This document shows, in pieces, positions 1 through 9,631 of a DNA stretch of 64,000 bases. The stretch covers positions 744,001 through 808,000 of the forward strand of contig JANFAH010000012.1 in assembly GCA_024663395.1 (NCBI GenBank). Reading direction: 5' to 3'. This stretch comes from Pisolithus tinctorius. Taxonomy: Eukaryota; Basidiomycota; Agaricomycetes; Boletales; Pisolithaceae. The notes below the pieces were generated by a model, which made no database searches, was not told the DNA's origin, and was given only the letters and a program-made list of their open reading frames with translations. How positions within the stretch are numbered: position 1 is the first letter of the stretch; every line of letters begins with the position of its first letter. Position numbers and translations under genes: made by a program.

Positions 1-384
1 AGCCTGGCCTCAAACATGCTGCTGGCTTGCAACCTGTTCCAGTTCCACTTGCAAGAAGGCTGCGGGGTGGCATTGCTTCAGCAAGGGCCGTAATTGCATG
101 AAGTAAGTCCCAGATCCACTCATCATGGATGCGAAGTATTTATGGCCTGGTTGCATACTTGCAAGTTCCAATCCTGTTTCTGTTCAGTTTGCAATATGTA
201 GTAGATGGGGCCCAGGTAGTGTACTTGACAGAATGCTGCCATTTTGCCACTGGCAATTGCCAGCAGTAGCAGGAGGGGCTTTGGCAGATATTGGCAGAAT
301 CAATATTTGTTGCATATAGTACAGTAGTTTTATGGCCAGAAATACAAGTCAATTCTCAAATCTCTGTTGCCTTTCTCACACAGT
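1..384. other. Repeat-rich AT-leaning sequence, no gene recognised
   Basis: Contains dispersed TGCCA/TGGCA motifs (for example around 235-270) and only short open frames. Probably part of an older mobile element cut by the window edge; nothing firmer can be supported. Confidence 0.3.
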
Positions 385-831
385 ATGGCTTCTGAAGTGC
401 TGAAGAAGGGTCACCCACCAGTGAAAGTGGTTGCTGATAACCTTCATCCACTTGAGAGGGTTGACAACAAATCTAATCAGTGGTACCATGAATGCAAGCA
501 CTGTGGGCCCACTGGTGCTGATGATGACTACCTCACTGGACCAGAGCTGATCACAGATGATGACATTGCAGAGGCTTTTGATGACCTCGAGCCACAGAGA
601 GTAGAGGCAGTAATGGCTGGTGACTTGCCTGCATATGAAGGCCTCAAGCAACAAGTTCTTCAAGGTATGGTGTATTCTTGGGAGGAACTTGAACATGTGG
701 AGATGGGTCTCCCACCAACAGGGTTTCATGTAGATGTCAGTGCCATCCAGCAGGCATCAGGCAGCACTGTGGGCTGGGATATTGATTCAATGATGTCCTC
801 TGAGGGTCTCACAAGCCAGGGTTTCCAGTAG
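385..831 (+). CDS. Hypothetical acidic protein, possibly transposon-derived
   Basis: An open frame of about 148 codons from the first ATG at 385. A pyrimidine-rich stretch ending in CACAG lies just before the ATG and could be a splice acceptor, so the true start may be upstream. The protein is acidic, with a run of Asp around residues 45-60, and contains a short C-x2-C-like element (WYHECKHC) resembling part of a BED-type zinc finger. That would fit a hAT-transposase relic, but I do not recognise the rest. The surrounding DNA is AT-richer than the rest of the window and full of short TGCCA-type repeats, which also fits a mobile-element remnant. Function unknown. Confidence 0.3.
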   Translation: MASEVLKKGHPPVKVVADNLHPLERVDNKSNQWYHECKHCGPTGADDDYLTGPELITDDDIAEAFDDLEPQRVEAVMAGDLPAYEGLKQQVLQGMVYSWEELEHVEMGLPPTGFHVDVSAIQQASGSTVGWDIDSMMSSEGLTSQGFQ

Positions 832-896
832 TGTACATACTACCTTTTTGCCATGTACAAAATGATACCTACAACAATGCAAATACATAGTGAATA

Positions 897-972
897 GTTC
901 TGCCAGTTTCTGCCATTCTACCATCTGCCATTCTGCCATTCTGCTGGCAGACTCTGCATTGAAAACATTCTG
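897..972. repeat. Short degenerate tandem repeat of TTCTGCCA type
   Basis: The octamer-like unit TTCTGCCA, with variants such as TCTACCA and TCTGCCA, recurs about seven times within roughly 75 bases. The stretch 832-1431 around it holds no gene I can support. Confidence 0.6.
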
Positions 973-1431
973 CCATACACACTAGGCCCAGGGCTCCATC
1001 TACTACCATTTAACCAGAGTTGCAAAGATTTTCAGTCATCCTCAAATACTGCCTGATATATTTGTTTTTTTTGCAATCAGCACAAGACTGGTAGAAAGAT
1101 GGAACTACCAGCTACCTGCTGATATCTTAGTGTAGCTAGCTACTTAAGAAACAAGTGTGTTAACAAGTCTACACTCCACAAGTTACTCCGACGCAATTTC
1201 GGTCTGAAGGCCTGATCACTTCCGAAGCGTGCCACAGTGTGATTGCCATCTATGGTACTGATGTCACATTCATACTTGTATCTTTTGTTTCAAACCAATG
1301 CTTGACTTGAGATCTATAAAAATCTGTCTGTTTGTCATGTCCCTACCATAGCTATATACATCTTTTTTTTTGGAGGGGATTATCCTTGAAGATCTATGGG
1401 ATCTGACCAATCACTGGCTGGATTTGCTTAA

Positions 1432-1436
1432 ATTGA
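1432..1436. repeat. Target-site duplication ATTGA (left copy)
   Basis: ATTGA immediately outside the left LTR; the same five bases follow the right LTR at 7067-7071. Five-bp duplications are usual for Ty3/gypsy insertion. Confidence 0.93.
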
Positions 1437-1758
1437 TGGAACTCACCATGGTAGGGGTGAGCACACTCAAGATGGATCGCAACGATAACAGAACGTGGAC
1501 AGGCGTGTGTGATTAAACGATCAAGCGTATATGCTGATACAATGTGATAGAGAGAGAGAGAGAAGGAGGGAAGAAAGAGATGATCCCCCCATGGATGCAG
1601 ACAGCACCAGCATATATACCCCCAGTGTCCAAACAATGCAACACAGCAAGTGGGATCCGCATGCCCAGACGAGAGCGCGATAGGAGATGTGATAGTGTGA
1701 CGTGCTAGCAGCAGCGTCGAGCATGAGTGGCGTGTCAGTGGTGAGCAGTATGCTTACA
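1437..1758 (-). repeat. 3' LTR of the retrotransposon
   Basis: 322 bp, direct repeat of 6747-7066. Begins TGGAACTC and ends GCTTACA on the plus strand. The inner edge is at 1758, next to the purine tract described under the element. 1759-1875 between this LTR and the end of the integrase frame is non-coding. Confidence 0.96.
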
Positions 1759-1875
1759 CCCTCCCAACCCATAAAAAAAGAGCGAAGGGGGGGGGGGCCA
1801 TGAGCAAGTTCAGTATTCTTCGTCAACCTTCTTTCCACCCTTGTCAACTCGTCCTCATCTTCATCATCAGTCACC

Positions 1876-3483
1876 CTACGGCGGGTGCTCCCATTCCCAA
1901 ACATCCAAAGCCTCACAGTCCTCCAGATCCTTCTTTGCTAGCCACTCATCATCCTCTGGCCCATACCCCAACCACCACACCAAGTATTTCTTTGACCTCC
2001 CAGCTTTCTTCTCATCCAATATCCATTCAACCAAATTTTCTAGCTGTCCATTCGCTGTGACCACAGGGCCCAGGCGAGGCAGTTCGCGTGAGGGGAAGAG
2101 CACTGTGTTGTTGGGCACAAATGCTCGCAACTGGCTGACGTGGAACGTGGTGCATGCATTGGCTGCATGGGGCACATCCAAGACATATGAAGACGTCTCG
2201 GGCAAAGCCGACAAGACGGTATATGGGCCGTCATACCGAGGCATAAACTTCACTACATGATTGGTACCATTAGCAATGTACTCGTGTCTACGATGTTTAG
2301 TAGATAACCAAACCTTGTCCCTGACCGAGAATCTTGGGTCAGGGATGTGGCGGCGATTAGCCACATGAGCTTGAGCCACTTTTGCAGCAAGAAGATTGTC
2401 ACATGCTTCAAGGACATCCATCTCTAGGTGGGCCAAAAAGGCAGCCGCATCAGGGTGATCCATCGGAGCATCGGTTGAGGTGGAGATGGGGGGCAACAGC
2501 TGGGGAGAACGGCCAAGATGAAGCTGGAAGGGCGAGAAGCCCATACTGTTATTAATGGTATTCATAATGTGAAAACGCACTCGGGGCAGGGCCTTGACCC
2601 AGCCTTTCTGATTGTGCTTGACATGGAAGTGGACACATTGATTAATGGTCTTGTTGGTGCGTTCACTGGCCCCATCTGTCTGTGGATGATATGACAATGA
2701 CATCTTCAGCTTAACACCTGTCAGTTTGTGAAGGGACCTCCAGAAGCGGGAGACAAAAAGCTTATCATGATCTGAAACAACCTCTAAGGGAAGGCCATTC
2801 TCACAGTACCAATGGTCAAAGAAGAGTGTGGCAAACTCAGAGGCCAAAATGGAACTTCGACAAGGGACCAGCCGCATGTCAGCCCCGAGACGGTCCGTCA
2901 TCGTAACGATCATATTAAACCCATGATCTTCTGGCAAGGGGCCTATGAAGTTGATGGCTACTGAATCTCCACAAGTGTCAGGGACAGGTAAGGGATGGAG
3001 AGGGCCAGCTGGTGCTGTGGTAGGAGACTTGTTGCACATGCAGTGGGCGCAGGCAGGAATGTACATGCTTGTGAGATCGCGATGCATGTTAGGCCAATAG
3101 AATGAATTGTGCAGCGCCGCATAGGTCTTGTCAGTGCTGAAGTGGCCCAAGGCATCATGAGTGAGATGAAGGAAACACTCGCGAAGTGAGTGTATGTGAG
3201 GGATCACTAAATGGCCTGCTAGATACAACAAACCATCACGTTCCTGGAGGCCAGGGAGTGAGTCAAGGAGAGAGAACAGTTTCCTACAGAAGGGATCCTC
3301 TGTGTATCCTTTCAAGATTTCTACCATCAGTGACTTGTCCACCTCGACAGTCAATACTGCAGTGACAGGAGGAGCATCATCAGTGCAGCGAGACAGTGCA
3401 TCAGCTCCAACATTGCGCTTGCCCTGGCATAACAGATAGTCAGGTCGAACTGGGACATGTATTCTTGCCAGCGAGCCTGGCAT
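1876..3483 (-). CDS. Retrotransposon end of RNase H, integrase and chromodomain (frameshifted 3' part)
   Basis: The frame becomes meaningful from about 3425, where the RNase H tail motif (GKRNVGADALSR) appears. It continues through an H2C2 zinc-binding region (C-x2-C in PACAHCMC), the integrase core and GPY-like region, and ends in a chromodomain (YLVWWLGYGPEDDEW). The integrase D,D-35-E site is damaged: the first Asp is replaced by Asn in INFIGPLP (codon AAC at about 2952-2954), whereas the second Asp (VSDHDKLF) and the Glu (TDGASERTNK) remain. Asp-to-Asn would abolish strand transfer in known integrases. The first residues of the open frame upstream of 3425 are out-of-phase translation. Confidence 0.93.
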   Translation of the reverse strand: MPGSLARIHVPVRPDYLLCQGKRNVGADALSRCTDDAPPVTAVLTVEVDKSLMVEILKGYTEDPFCRKLFSLLDSLPGLQERDGLLYLAGHLVIPHIHSLRECFLHLTHDALGHFSTDKTYAALHNSFYWPNMHRDLTSMYIPACAHCMCNKSPTTAPAGPLHPLPVPDTCGDSVAINFIGPLPEDHGFNMIVTMTDRLGADMRLVPCRSSILASEFATLFFDHWYCENGLPLEVVSDHDKLFVSRFWRSLHKLTGVKLKMSLSYHPQTDGASERTNKTINQCVHFHVKHNQKGWVKALPRVRFHIMNTINNSMGFSPFQLHLGRSPQLLPPISTSTDAPMDHPDAAAFLAHLEMDVLEACDNLLAAKVAQAHVANRRHIPDPRFSVRDKVWLSTKHRRHEYIANGTNHVVKFMPRYDGPYTVLSALPETSSYVLDVPHAANACTTFHVSQLRAFVPNNTVLFPSRELPRLGPVVTANGQLENLVEWILDEKKAGRSKKYLVWWLGYGPEDDEWLAKKDLEDCEALDVWEWEHPP

Positions 3484-6400
3484 CGGGAGAGGTCATGTTG
3501 AGTGGCGAAATTCTGAAGAGTACAGTGATCCGTGTACACCAACACTGGGGCACTGAGCAACTCAATTCGCCATTTCTTCAAGGTGCAAACAATAGCAAGT
3601 AGTTCCTTCTCGTGTACCAGGTAGTTGAGTTCCGCACCGCACAACAGTGTAGAATCGAAGGCAACCGGCCGAGCAGACTCCCAAGTAGGTCCCCAGGAGA
3701 GGATCGCACCAGTACAGAAGTCTGAGGCATCGCATGTAAGGAAAATTTGATTGTCACCTGGATTATCGTGGTCAATAGTCGTCAAACAGTGAGGACTAAC
3801 CACAAGATCCTTGACAGCTTGGAAGGCCCGCTGATTTTCTTCAGTCCAGGTTGGGAACTTGAGTTCAGCAGCCTTCGTTGTCAGCACGTTCAGGATCTGC
3901 ATATGTTCTGCAAGGTTAGGGAGGTGATCAGTGACATAACGAACCAGCCCTAGGAAGGCATGCATGTCCATAACCGATCGGGGTATTGGCCAGTCAAGAA
4001 TCTGTGCAATCTTGGAGGAGTCTGGTTCAATCCCTTGAGCAGAGATGCGATGGCCAAGGAAGAGCATGTCAGTGCAGAACAACTGTGTTTTTTTGAGGGA
4101 ACAGAACAACTTAGCATCACAGAGGGCCTGGAGAACTGCACGAATGTTGCATTCATGTTCTTTGAGTGTCTGCAACCAGATAATGATGTCATCAAGGTAT
4201 ACATGGCAGATGTGACCAATCAGATGATGAAGGGTGGCAGACATATGATGCTGATGAACAGTGGGAGCGTTATGCACCCCCATGGGCATAACAGTCCACT
4301 TGTAAAGGCCCCAAGGTGTGTGTACAGCCAACCACTTGATATCATCTGGGTGGACCTTGGTCTGGAAGAATGTGTTGGTCATATCTAGCTTAGCGAAATA
4401 CCTGCCTTTAGCACAATCGTGAAGAATCTCATCAATGCGTGGTAGTGGGTGATTATCAGGGACAGTGTTTAGATTGAGTTGTTGGAAATCATTCACCCAG
4501 CACAGTAAGGCTGTGGGGTCTGCCTTCGGGATGATAGATGCTGGCGAGGAGTGTGTGCTATTGGAAGGTTGCAAGCACCCTGCATTGAGGTGTTGCTGAA
4601 GTAGTGTTTTCCAAGCCTCGCAATACTTCTTTGGGCAATCATATGACCGAAGTTGAATTACCCTGTTTGCATCCTTGGGTTGTACATGGAAAAGAACATC
4701 ATTGGGTAACGCATCGGTGGGTGGGATGTCTGCAGGGAAACGATCAGCGAATTCAACCTTGAGTCGCGCATTGCACTTTGTCAGCTCTTCAGCCGCAGCG
4801 AGGACCTCAATGTGGTGTTGTACTGTGCTGATCATATCTATCCCACAAACCGAGGCAGACACCACTTCCGCAATTTCATGATATCTTGGTAAAATGCTTT
4901 GCAACTCTGTAAGGACATCACCCTTGATCTTCTTAACAGCCTGAATGGAAGGGGTCACCAGTGAAGGAGAACACACAGAACCCAGGGGATTCATTAAGTC
5001 ATAGCCAGTATCTTTACTAATACAAGTGCAGAGGGCGTGATCGATAACAAGCTTATTATGAGAGAGAAATGGAAGGCCTAACAAGAGCAGGGTACACAAC
5101 CCAGGTGCAATAATGGTGCGAATGGAGTGCGAACAGAAACGTGAGTCAGAAGAAAGGCAGGACAAGGTAACATAATTTCCCAACAACATCACCTCCCGGT
5201 CACCAGAAGAAAGAGCAACTGAGACATTAAGGGACTTGTGTAGTTGACGATGCTGGAGACCAAGTTTCACAATGAGGGACTTGTCAATCAGTACTAGATG
5301 GGAACCACTGTCAATAAGTGCTTTTACAGAAAGGGGAAAGGTCAAATTGGGTCCTTCAAGAAGACAGGACCATTGAAGGTGGGGAACTGAAAGGGGTGCA
5401 ATGTACTCTTCACCCAAGTCAGTGCCATCACCAAGGGTGGCCGAAGGCATAACAACAGCGATGGCATCTGTGTCGTCATCAACTTCAGTGATGTGGGCAC
5501 ATTTTGCCACTGGCTCCTCCTCGATGACAGCAGCAACTGGCTTCGTACATTTCTTCTTAGCAGCTTCGACATCGGCGGCAGTCAGCACCTTGTAGTTCTT
5601 AGCCTCTGGGAAGTCATTCGGGCAGTTATGCATTGTATGATTTTGGAAGAGGCGACAGCACTTAAAACAACCAGAATTGTCACAGAGGAGCTGGCATTCC
5701 TCAACAGTAAGGGCAGGAGGATGGATGCAAGTGCGACCATCTGGTGCCTTTGAGTTTGATGCAGTAGTGTTGACCAAGCAGCTAGGCTGAAACGGCTTCT
5801 TACGAAGAGCTGCATTGAGTTTGGTGGCATCATGGATATGTTTTTTGTCTAAAAGACAAACCAAATCGAGCCAAGCACAAAACTTTTTCTCGTGGCAGGC
5901 AGCGGTCAAACGATATTCTGCAGTAAGGTCCGGGTGCATGTGTGACTCTAAGTGGAAGTGAAGGTGATCTTCAGTAAGATGGAATTCACTTCCTTGCAGC
6001 AAAACGTTCAGGCTTTCTACCTCGACGGCCCACAGATGGAAGGCCTTGTTACCCTGAGTCGACGACAACATCTTCTGTTGAATAGCCTCTGCCCAATCAC
6101 TGGGGAGCCAATATGTACTAACCTCATCCATAAACTCGGCAAAGGTCAGAGCAGTTAGTTGATCACCATTGTTACTGATCCAGTCCTGCACACGAGGATC
6201 CAGAAGGTGACCAACCACCTTGGCAACCTGAACATCTTCTGCTATGCTTTTCAGCCAGAAATAGTTCTCACAACCTAGTTCCCAGCTACACAACCCTTCT
6301 GGGGTAATGTCACCCGCTGTTAAGAAGGGAGGGGTCTTGCCAGGAGTAGTATTCTCGCATCGCACTATCAGGGATTGCGCTGAGGACATCGCAATGGCAG

Positions 6401-6716
6401 GAAGAACCACAGTAAAACTATCTGATGACGAGGAGCTGTCTGTGGAAGTAGGGGACAGTGGGAGGGATGTTGGTAAGGGGATATGTGAAGGAGAGGTGGG
6501 TGGCAATGGGGTGGTGTCAGGTAGGGCCACGAGTGATGGCACAGGTGGCATGGGAAGAGAGGCGGTGGACAACAGAGACAATGAGGACAAAGACAAAGAC
6601 AGCGGCGATGACAACGGTGTCATGGGCGGAGGGTTATTCCCTTGACTATGAGTAGTCAAGGGTACGGGGATGGAGGGAATGCGATGAGATGGCAGCTTGA
6701 CACCTTTATCAGGCAT
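3351..6716 (-). CDS. Retrotransposon Gag-protease-RT-RNase H polyprotein (5' part)
   Basis: About 1121 codons from the first ATG (6716), 31 nt inside the 5' LTR. A low-complexity Pro/Ser/Thr/Leu-rich N-terminus is followed by a Gag capsid-like region, a zinc knuckle of the C-x2-C-x6-H-x4-C form around residue 355, a retropepsin site (IDSGS), reverse transcriptase with the YLDD active-site box, and RNase H with its Asp (LTCDASD), Glu (HEKE) and Asp (YTDH) residues. The frame then runs off into nonsense after about position 3430, while homology continues in another frame (1876-3483), so a one-base deletion or equivalent lies near 3425. The polyprotein should be one continuous Gag-Pol in an intact element. 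Confidence 0.93.
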   Translation of the reverse strand: MPDKGVKLPSHRIPSIPVPLTTHSQGNNPPPMTPLSSPLSLSLSSLSLLSTASLPMPPVPSLVALPDTTPLPPTSPSHIPLPTSLPLSPTSTDSSSSSDSFTVVLPAIAMSSAQSLIVRCENTTPGKTPPFLTAGDITPEGLCSWELGCENYFWLKSIAEDVQVAKVVGHLLDPRVQDWISNNGDQLTALTFAEFMDEVSTYWLPSDWAEAIQQKMLSSTQGNKAFHLWAVEVESLNVLLQGSEFHLTEDHLHFHLESHMHPDLTAEYRLTAACHEKKFCAWLDLVCLLDKKHIHDATKLNAALRKKPFQPSCLVNTTASNSKAPDGRTCIHPPALTVEECQLLCDNSGCFKCCRLFQNHTMHNCPNDFPEAKNYKVLTAADVEAAKKKCTKPVAAVIEEEPVAKCAHITEVDDDTDAIAVVMPSATLGDGTDLGEEYIAPLSVPHLQWSCLLEGPNLTFPLSVKALIDSGSHLVLIDKSLIVKLGLQHRQLHKSLNVSVALSSGDREVMLLGNYVTLSCLSSDSRFCSHSIRTIIAPGLCTLLLLGLPFLSHNKLVIDHALCTCISKDTGYDLMNPLGSVCSPSLVTPSIQAVKKIKGDVLTELQSILPRYHEIAEVVSASVCGIDMISTVQHHIEVLAAAEELTKCNARLKVEFADRFPADIPPTDALPNDVLFHVQPKDANRVIQLRSYDCPKKYCEAWKTLLQQHLNAGCLQPSNSTHSSPASIIPKADPTALLCWVNDFQQLNLNTVPDNHPLPRIDEILHDCAKGRYFAKLDMTNTFFQTKVHPDDIKWLAVHTPWGLYKWTVMPMGVHNAPTVHQHHMSATLHHLIGHICHVYLDDIIIWLQTLKEHECNIRAVLQALCDAKLFCSLKKTQLFCTDMLFLGHRISAQGIEPDSSKIAQILDWPIPRSVMDMHAFLGLVRYVTDHLPNLAEHMQILNVLTTKAAELKFPTWTEENQRAFQAVKDLVVSPHCLTTIDHDNPGDNQIFLTCDASDFCTGAILSWGPTWESARPVAFDSTLLCGAELNYLVHEKELLAIVCTLKKWRIELLSAPVLVYTDHCTLQNFATQHDLSRCQARWQEYMSQFDLTICYARASAMLELMHCLAALMMLLLSLQY

Positions 6717-6746
6717 CAACACGCGCTATGGCATGTTCAAAAAAAG

Positions 6747-7066
6747 TGGAACTCACCATGGTAGGGGTGAGCACACTCAAGATGGATCGCAACGATAACA
6801 GAACGTGGACAGGCATGTGTGATTAAACAATCAAGCATATATGCTGATACAATGCGATAGAGAGAGAGAGAAGGAGGGAAGAAAGAGATGATCCCCCCAT
6901 GGACACAGACAGCACCAGCATATATACCCCCAGTGTCCAAACAATGCAACACAGCAAGTGGGATCCACATGCCCAGATGAGAGCACGATAGGAGATGTGA
7001 TAGTGTGACGTGCTAGCAGCAGCGTCGAGCATGAGTGGCGTGTCAGTGGTGAGCAGTACGCTTACA
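6747..7066 (-). repeat. 5' LTR of the retrotransposon
   Basis: 320 bp, the 5' LTR in element orientation (minus strand). It differs from the other LTR by one 2-bp GA-repeat indel and about ten base changes, every one a CpG versus TpG/CpA difference. The GAGA-rich tract at about 6859-6871 and the TATATA stretch at about 6920 may serve as promoter elements. Confidence 0.96.
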
Positions 7067-7071
7067 ATTGA
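7067..7071. repeat. Target-site duplication ATTGA (right copy)
   Basis: Perfect partner of 1432-1436, directly abutting the terminal CA of the LTR. Confidence 0.93.
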
Positions 7072-7424
7072 CATGTATTGAGTGAATCTCACTCCTCACA
7101 ACACAGTTTCTTTTTTTTTAAAAAAAATAAGGACTGGTCATAAAACATATAGGAATCCTTCTCTAACTATTATATGGGCAAAAATTGGACTGTGTTGTGG
7201 TAGAATCATGATTTTGCACCTCCTGTTGTTTTTGCAACTCTGAGTAAGCAATAGTAGTGGGAATGCCAAAAAGGTCTTTCCAACACTTGGCAACACCTTT
7301 GATTCAGATGGTCAGGGCTATCTATAGTATCAAATGGCAGAATTGTTGCATGCTCTGCAGGCCCATCAGTTTTGCTATCACAACACAGATATCAATATTT
7401 AGGACAGTCCTAAACATGATGCCA
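7072..7424. other. Intergenic, AT-rich, no gene seen
   Basis: Flank of the retrotransposon with a T/A homopolymer-rich patch near 7108-7131. No coding potential or recognisable element. Confidence 0.5.
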
Positions 7425-7770
7425 AACTTAGGAGATAGTATTTGTGTACAATTCAGGAGATAACCTGATGGGAAAACTTGAAATTATGTACTAAATTATA
7501 TGTGAATCTGAACTTTATGTATTGCCTTCACATTTAATCCAATGTTCAGACCTGGATAAAATATTGCTAACCCCATTGTACCTGCCAATTTAGAGCATTT
7601 TTCATGTGAAGATTGCCCCACAGTGGGGTTTGCAATATTTTATCCAGGTCTGAATGTTGGACTAAATATGAAGGCAATACACAAAGTTTAGGTTCACATA
7701 TAAATCAGTATGCAATTTGAAGTTTTCCCTTCAGGTTTTCTCCTGATTTGTATGCAAATATTAGATAGCC
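7425..7770. repeat. Imperfect long palindrome, MITE/fold-back-like
   Basis: The left arm (about 7431-7578) and right arm (about 7621-7770) are imperfect inverted copies over roughly 145 bases. Paired blocks include TTATATGTGAA with TTCACATATAA, TGTATTGCCTTCA with TGAAGGCAATACA, and GACCTGGATAAAATATTGC with GCAATATTTTATCCAGGTC. A ~42-base unpaired centre separates them. No ORF spans it. It could be a non-autonomous fold-back transposon or a hairpin-forming regulatory RNA. I saw no clear target duplication, so the ends are approximate. Confidence 0.85.
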
Positions 7771-8477
7771 AATCAACTGCGCTCTGGGGAGAACTTGAGA
7801 CCAATAGTCCCACCGTGTGGGCGAAGGGGACGAAGGAGTCGTTCACTGGAAGTGACGCTGAATATCCAGGCGTCGGGTATGCCAGGGGAGAGCGGGATCC
7901 CGGGGGGAACAGCGGCGTGCCCCGCAGAGGCAAATTTAGTAGAGTTGCTCAAGACTCCGCGGTCTCCAGACACCATCACTCGATAAGGCCACCCGCTTTT
8001 CCAAGGCGGATCTTGTTGCTGTCCGTCTTCAGTTTTCAATCGTCGAATTTCAAAATTTCACGGTTGGTGTATCCTTCTATGATCTGACTTTCGTCTGCAA
8101 AGGTTATTGCACTCTCTAGCCGCTGGTACGCACTCATCATCGCTGGCAAACCCGCTAACACAGCATATCCTGCAATTTAGAGGGTAGCCCATCGAAACTC
8201 ATAGGAAACCACACGAGAATCGACTTCGTCTGCAATTAATGTTAGCCACCAAGCAGCACGTGCCACCGTCCATGTGTGAGTATTTGCGTATTGCTGATCT
8301 GGTCATACCTTCTACAATTACGGTTTCCGCGGACTCGGAACGAACAGTACCAATCCCGTCTGCTATAATTGCAAACGAACCGATGTCAGCTGATGTAGGG
8401 TATTGGGATTCTAATAAGTTGAGCCTGATCGAGGCTGCTCAGCAGGCTTTACCTCTCAGTCACGTAGGTCAAAGAAA
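7771..8477. other. Upstream region of the 8478 gene, no further gene seen
   Basis: Several short open frames occur on both strands but none has recognisable features. It probably contains the promoter of the plus-strand gene starting at 8478; no convincing TATA box was picked out. Confidence 0.4.
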
Positions 8478-9631
8478 ATGTCTGCTGACGACGATACTAT
8501 CATACACGACGACATCCCTTGCCCAAGTTACGACAAACTGCTAGAAGCAGCAAATGCTCTCGCAGATGCGGAGAACCTGGCATTGTTCTATCGTCAATAC
8601 AAGTCTTCTCTGGAGCGCAACTGGTTCTACGAGTCAAAGGAAAGCGGACTTAGAGCTGTTGTTGATGCCTGTGAGGCAGGGAAGGCAGCCGAAGCGGGCG
8701 CTACTTCAGAGGTGAACAAGTCCACAACCGAGGTGGTCTGCTGACCAGAAACTAGGAGCTGAACGACCCATATCACGCTTCCTTTGCGTACAAGACGCTG
8801 CGGTTTTTTACCCGCTTTGCCCTGCTTTTCATCAAGAACTCGAATGCCCGGGCCGAATACATCAGCAGCATCGCGTGAGTAGCTCTGACCAGTGACAACT
8901 GCCATGATTTCTTTGTTTTGTTGAATTCATACATTCTACAAGGTCCTATGCCAAGGGATATGCCGCTGCCCTAAGCAACGACGCTCAACTCGCTGCAGAG
9001 CGTGCTGTTGCGGTTAGAAACGCTGCCCGGCGGGCGTTTATGGCGAAGACTTCTGCTGGCAGCCAATGGTTCAATGGCGTGATGAAGTCCATTTTTGACA
9101 AAGAGGGACCCAACTTTGCGTCCCTTCTCAATTTCTGTCGTGAACAGCTCTACCCGGAGAAGACGCTCAAGCAACTGGGCGAATCCGAGCGGGTGTGTTC
9201 CGAAGATCACCAAGTTCTATCCTATATGCTGATATTATACGTGCTGGTCCTCACAGGCCCTCCTATTCGCCAAGGTCGTCGAGAATTCGGGGCGGAGCAA
9301 TTTCACGCATGACCTCCTTTCCAAGGCCCAAGGGGCAGTAGGGTGGACAGTGATCATCGCGACACTCGGTCTCCTCGTTTACGATATTGTTGATTCCCAA
9401 GCAGACTTCACGTCTAAAGTGGTGGAAGTACTCGGTGATGGGGCAGAATTCTTGGGCGTGTGGGTGGGGGCTGCCGCTGCGGAGGCATTGGCAATTTCGC
9501 TCTTCGGAGAGGCGGCCACACTTGCGATCATGCTGTTTGGCCTCGCTGGGGGAATTATTGCTGGATTAGCAGTTGCAGGACTTTTTGAAGCTCTCAAGGC
9601 CGTTTTTTCGGAGATATTCAATTCCCAGTGA
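8478..9631 (+). CDS. Unknown 325-aa protein with hydrophobic Gly/Ala-rich C-terminus
   Basis: Four exons join in phase: 8478-8711, 8756-8874, 8943-9192, 9257-9631. All introns are GT-AG and 44-68 nt, the first with a CTGAC branch-like site, giving 326 codons with stop. The N-terminal two thirds is polar and helical-looking, with many Ala, Glu and Arg residues. The C-terminus has two or three hydrophobic stretches (about residues 222-242 and 265-310) rich in Gly and Ala, of the kind found in membrane-inserting hairpins. No signal peptide. I do not recognise the family; a membrane-active or membrane-anchored protein is a guess from composition. Splice phases and lengths make the gene model itself convincing. 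Confidence 0.75.

Larger units (their letters stand above)
1437..7066 (-). mobile_element. Full-length Ty3/gypsy chromovirus LTR retrotransposon
   Basis: A 5630-bp element bounded by two direct LTRs (1437-1758 and 6747-7066) that start TG and end CA, and by a perfect 5-bp target duplication ATTGA at 1432-1436 and 7067-7071. All coding capacity is on the minus strand: Gag with a zinc knuckle, aspartic protease, reverse transcriptase, RNase H, integrase and a C-terminal chromodomain, the order and content of the chromovirus clade. The internal ORF is interrupted by one frameshift near 3425, and integrase has lost its first catalytic Asp, so this copy should be non-autonomous. The purine-rich GGGTTGGGAGGG directly before the 3' LTR (minus strand, about 1759-1770) fits a polypurine tract. 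No convincing tRNA primer-binding site was recognised beside the 5' LTR. Confidence 0.97.

Noticed and set aside
6721..6746. Primer-binding site next to the 5' LTR
   Set aside because: The T-run followed by GAACATGCCATAGC did not match a tRNA 3' end that I can recognise.
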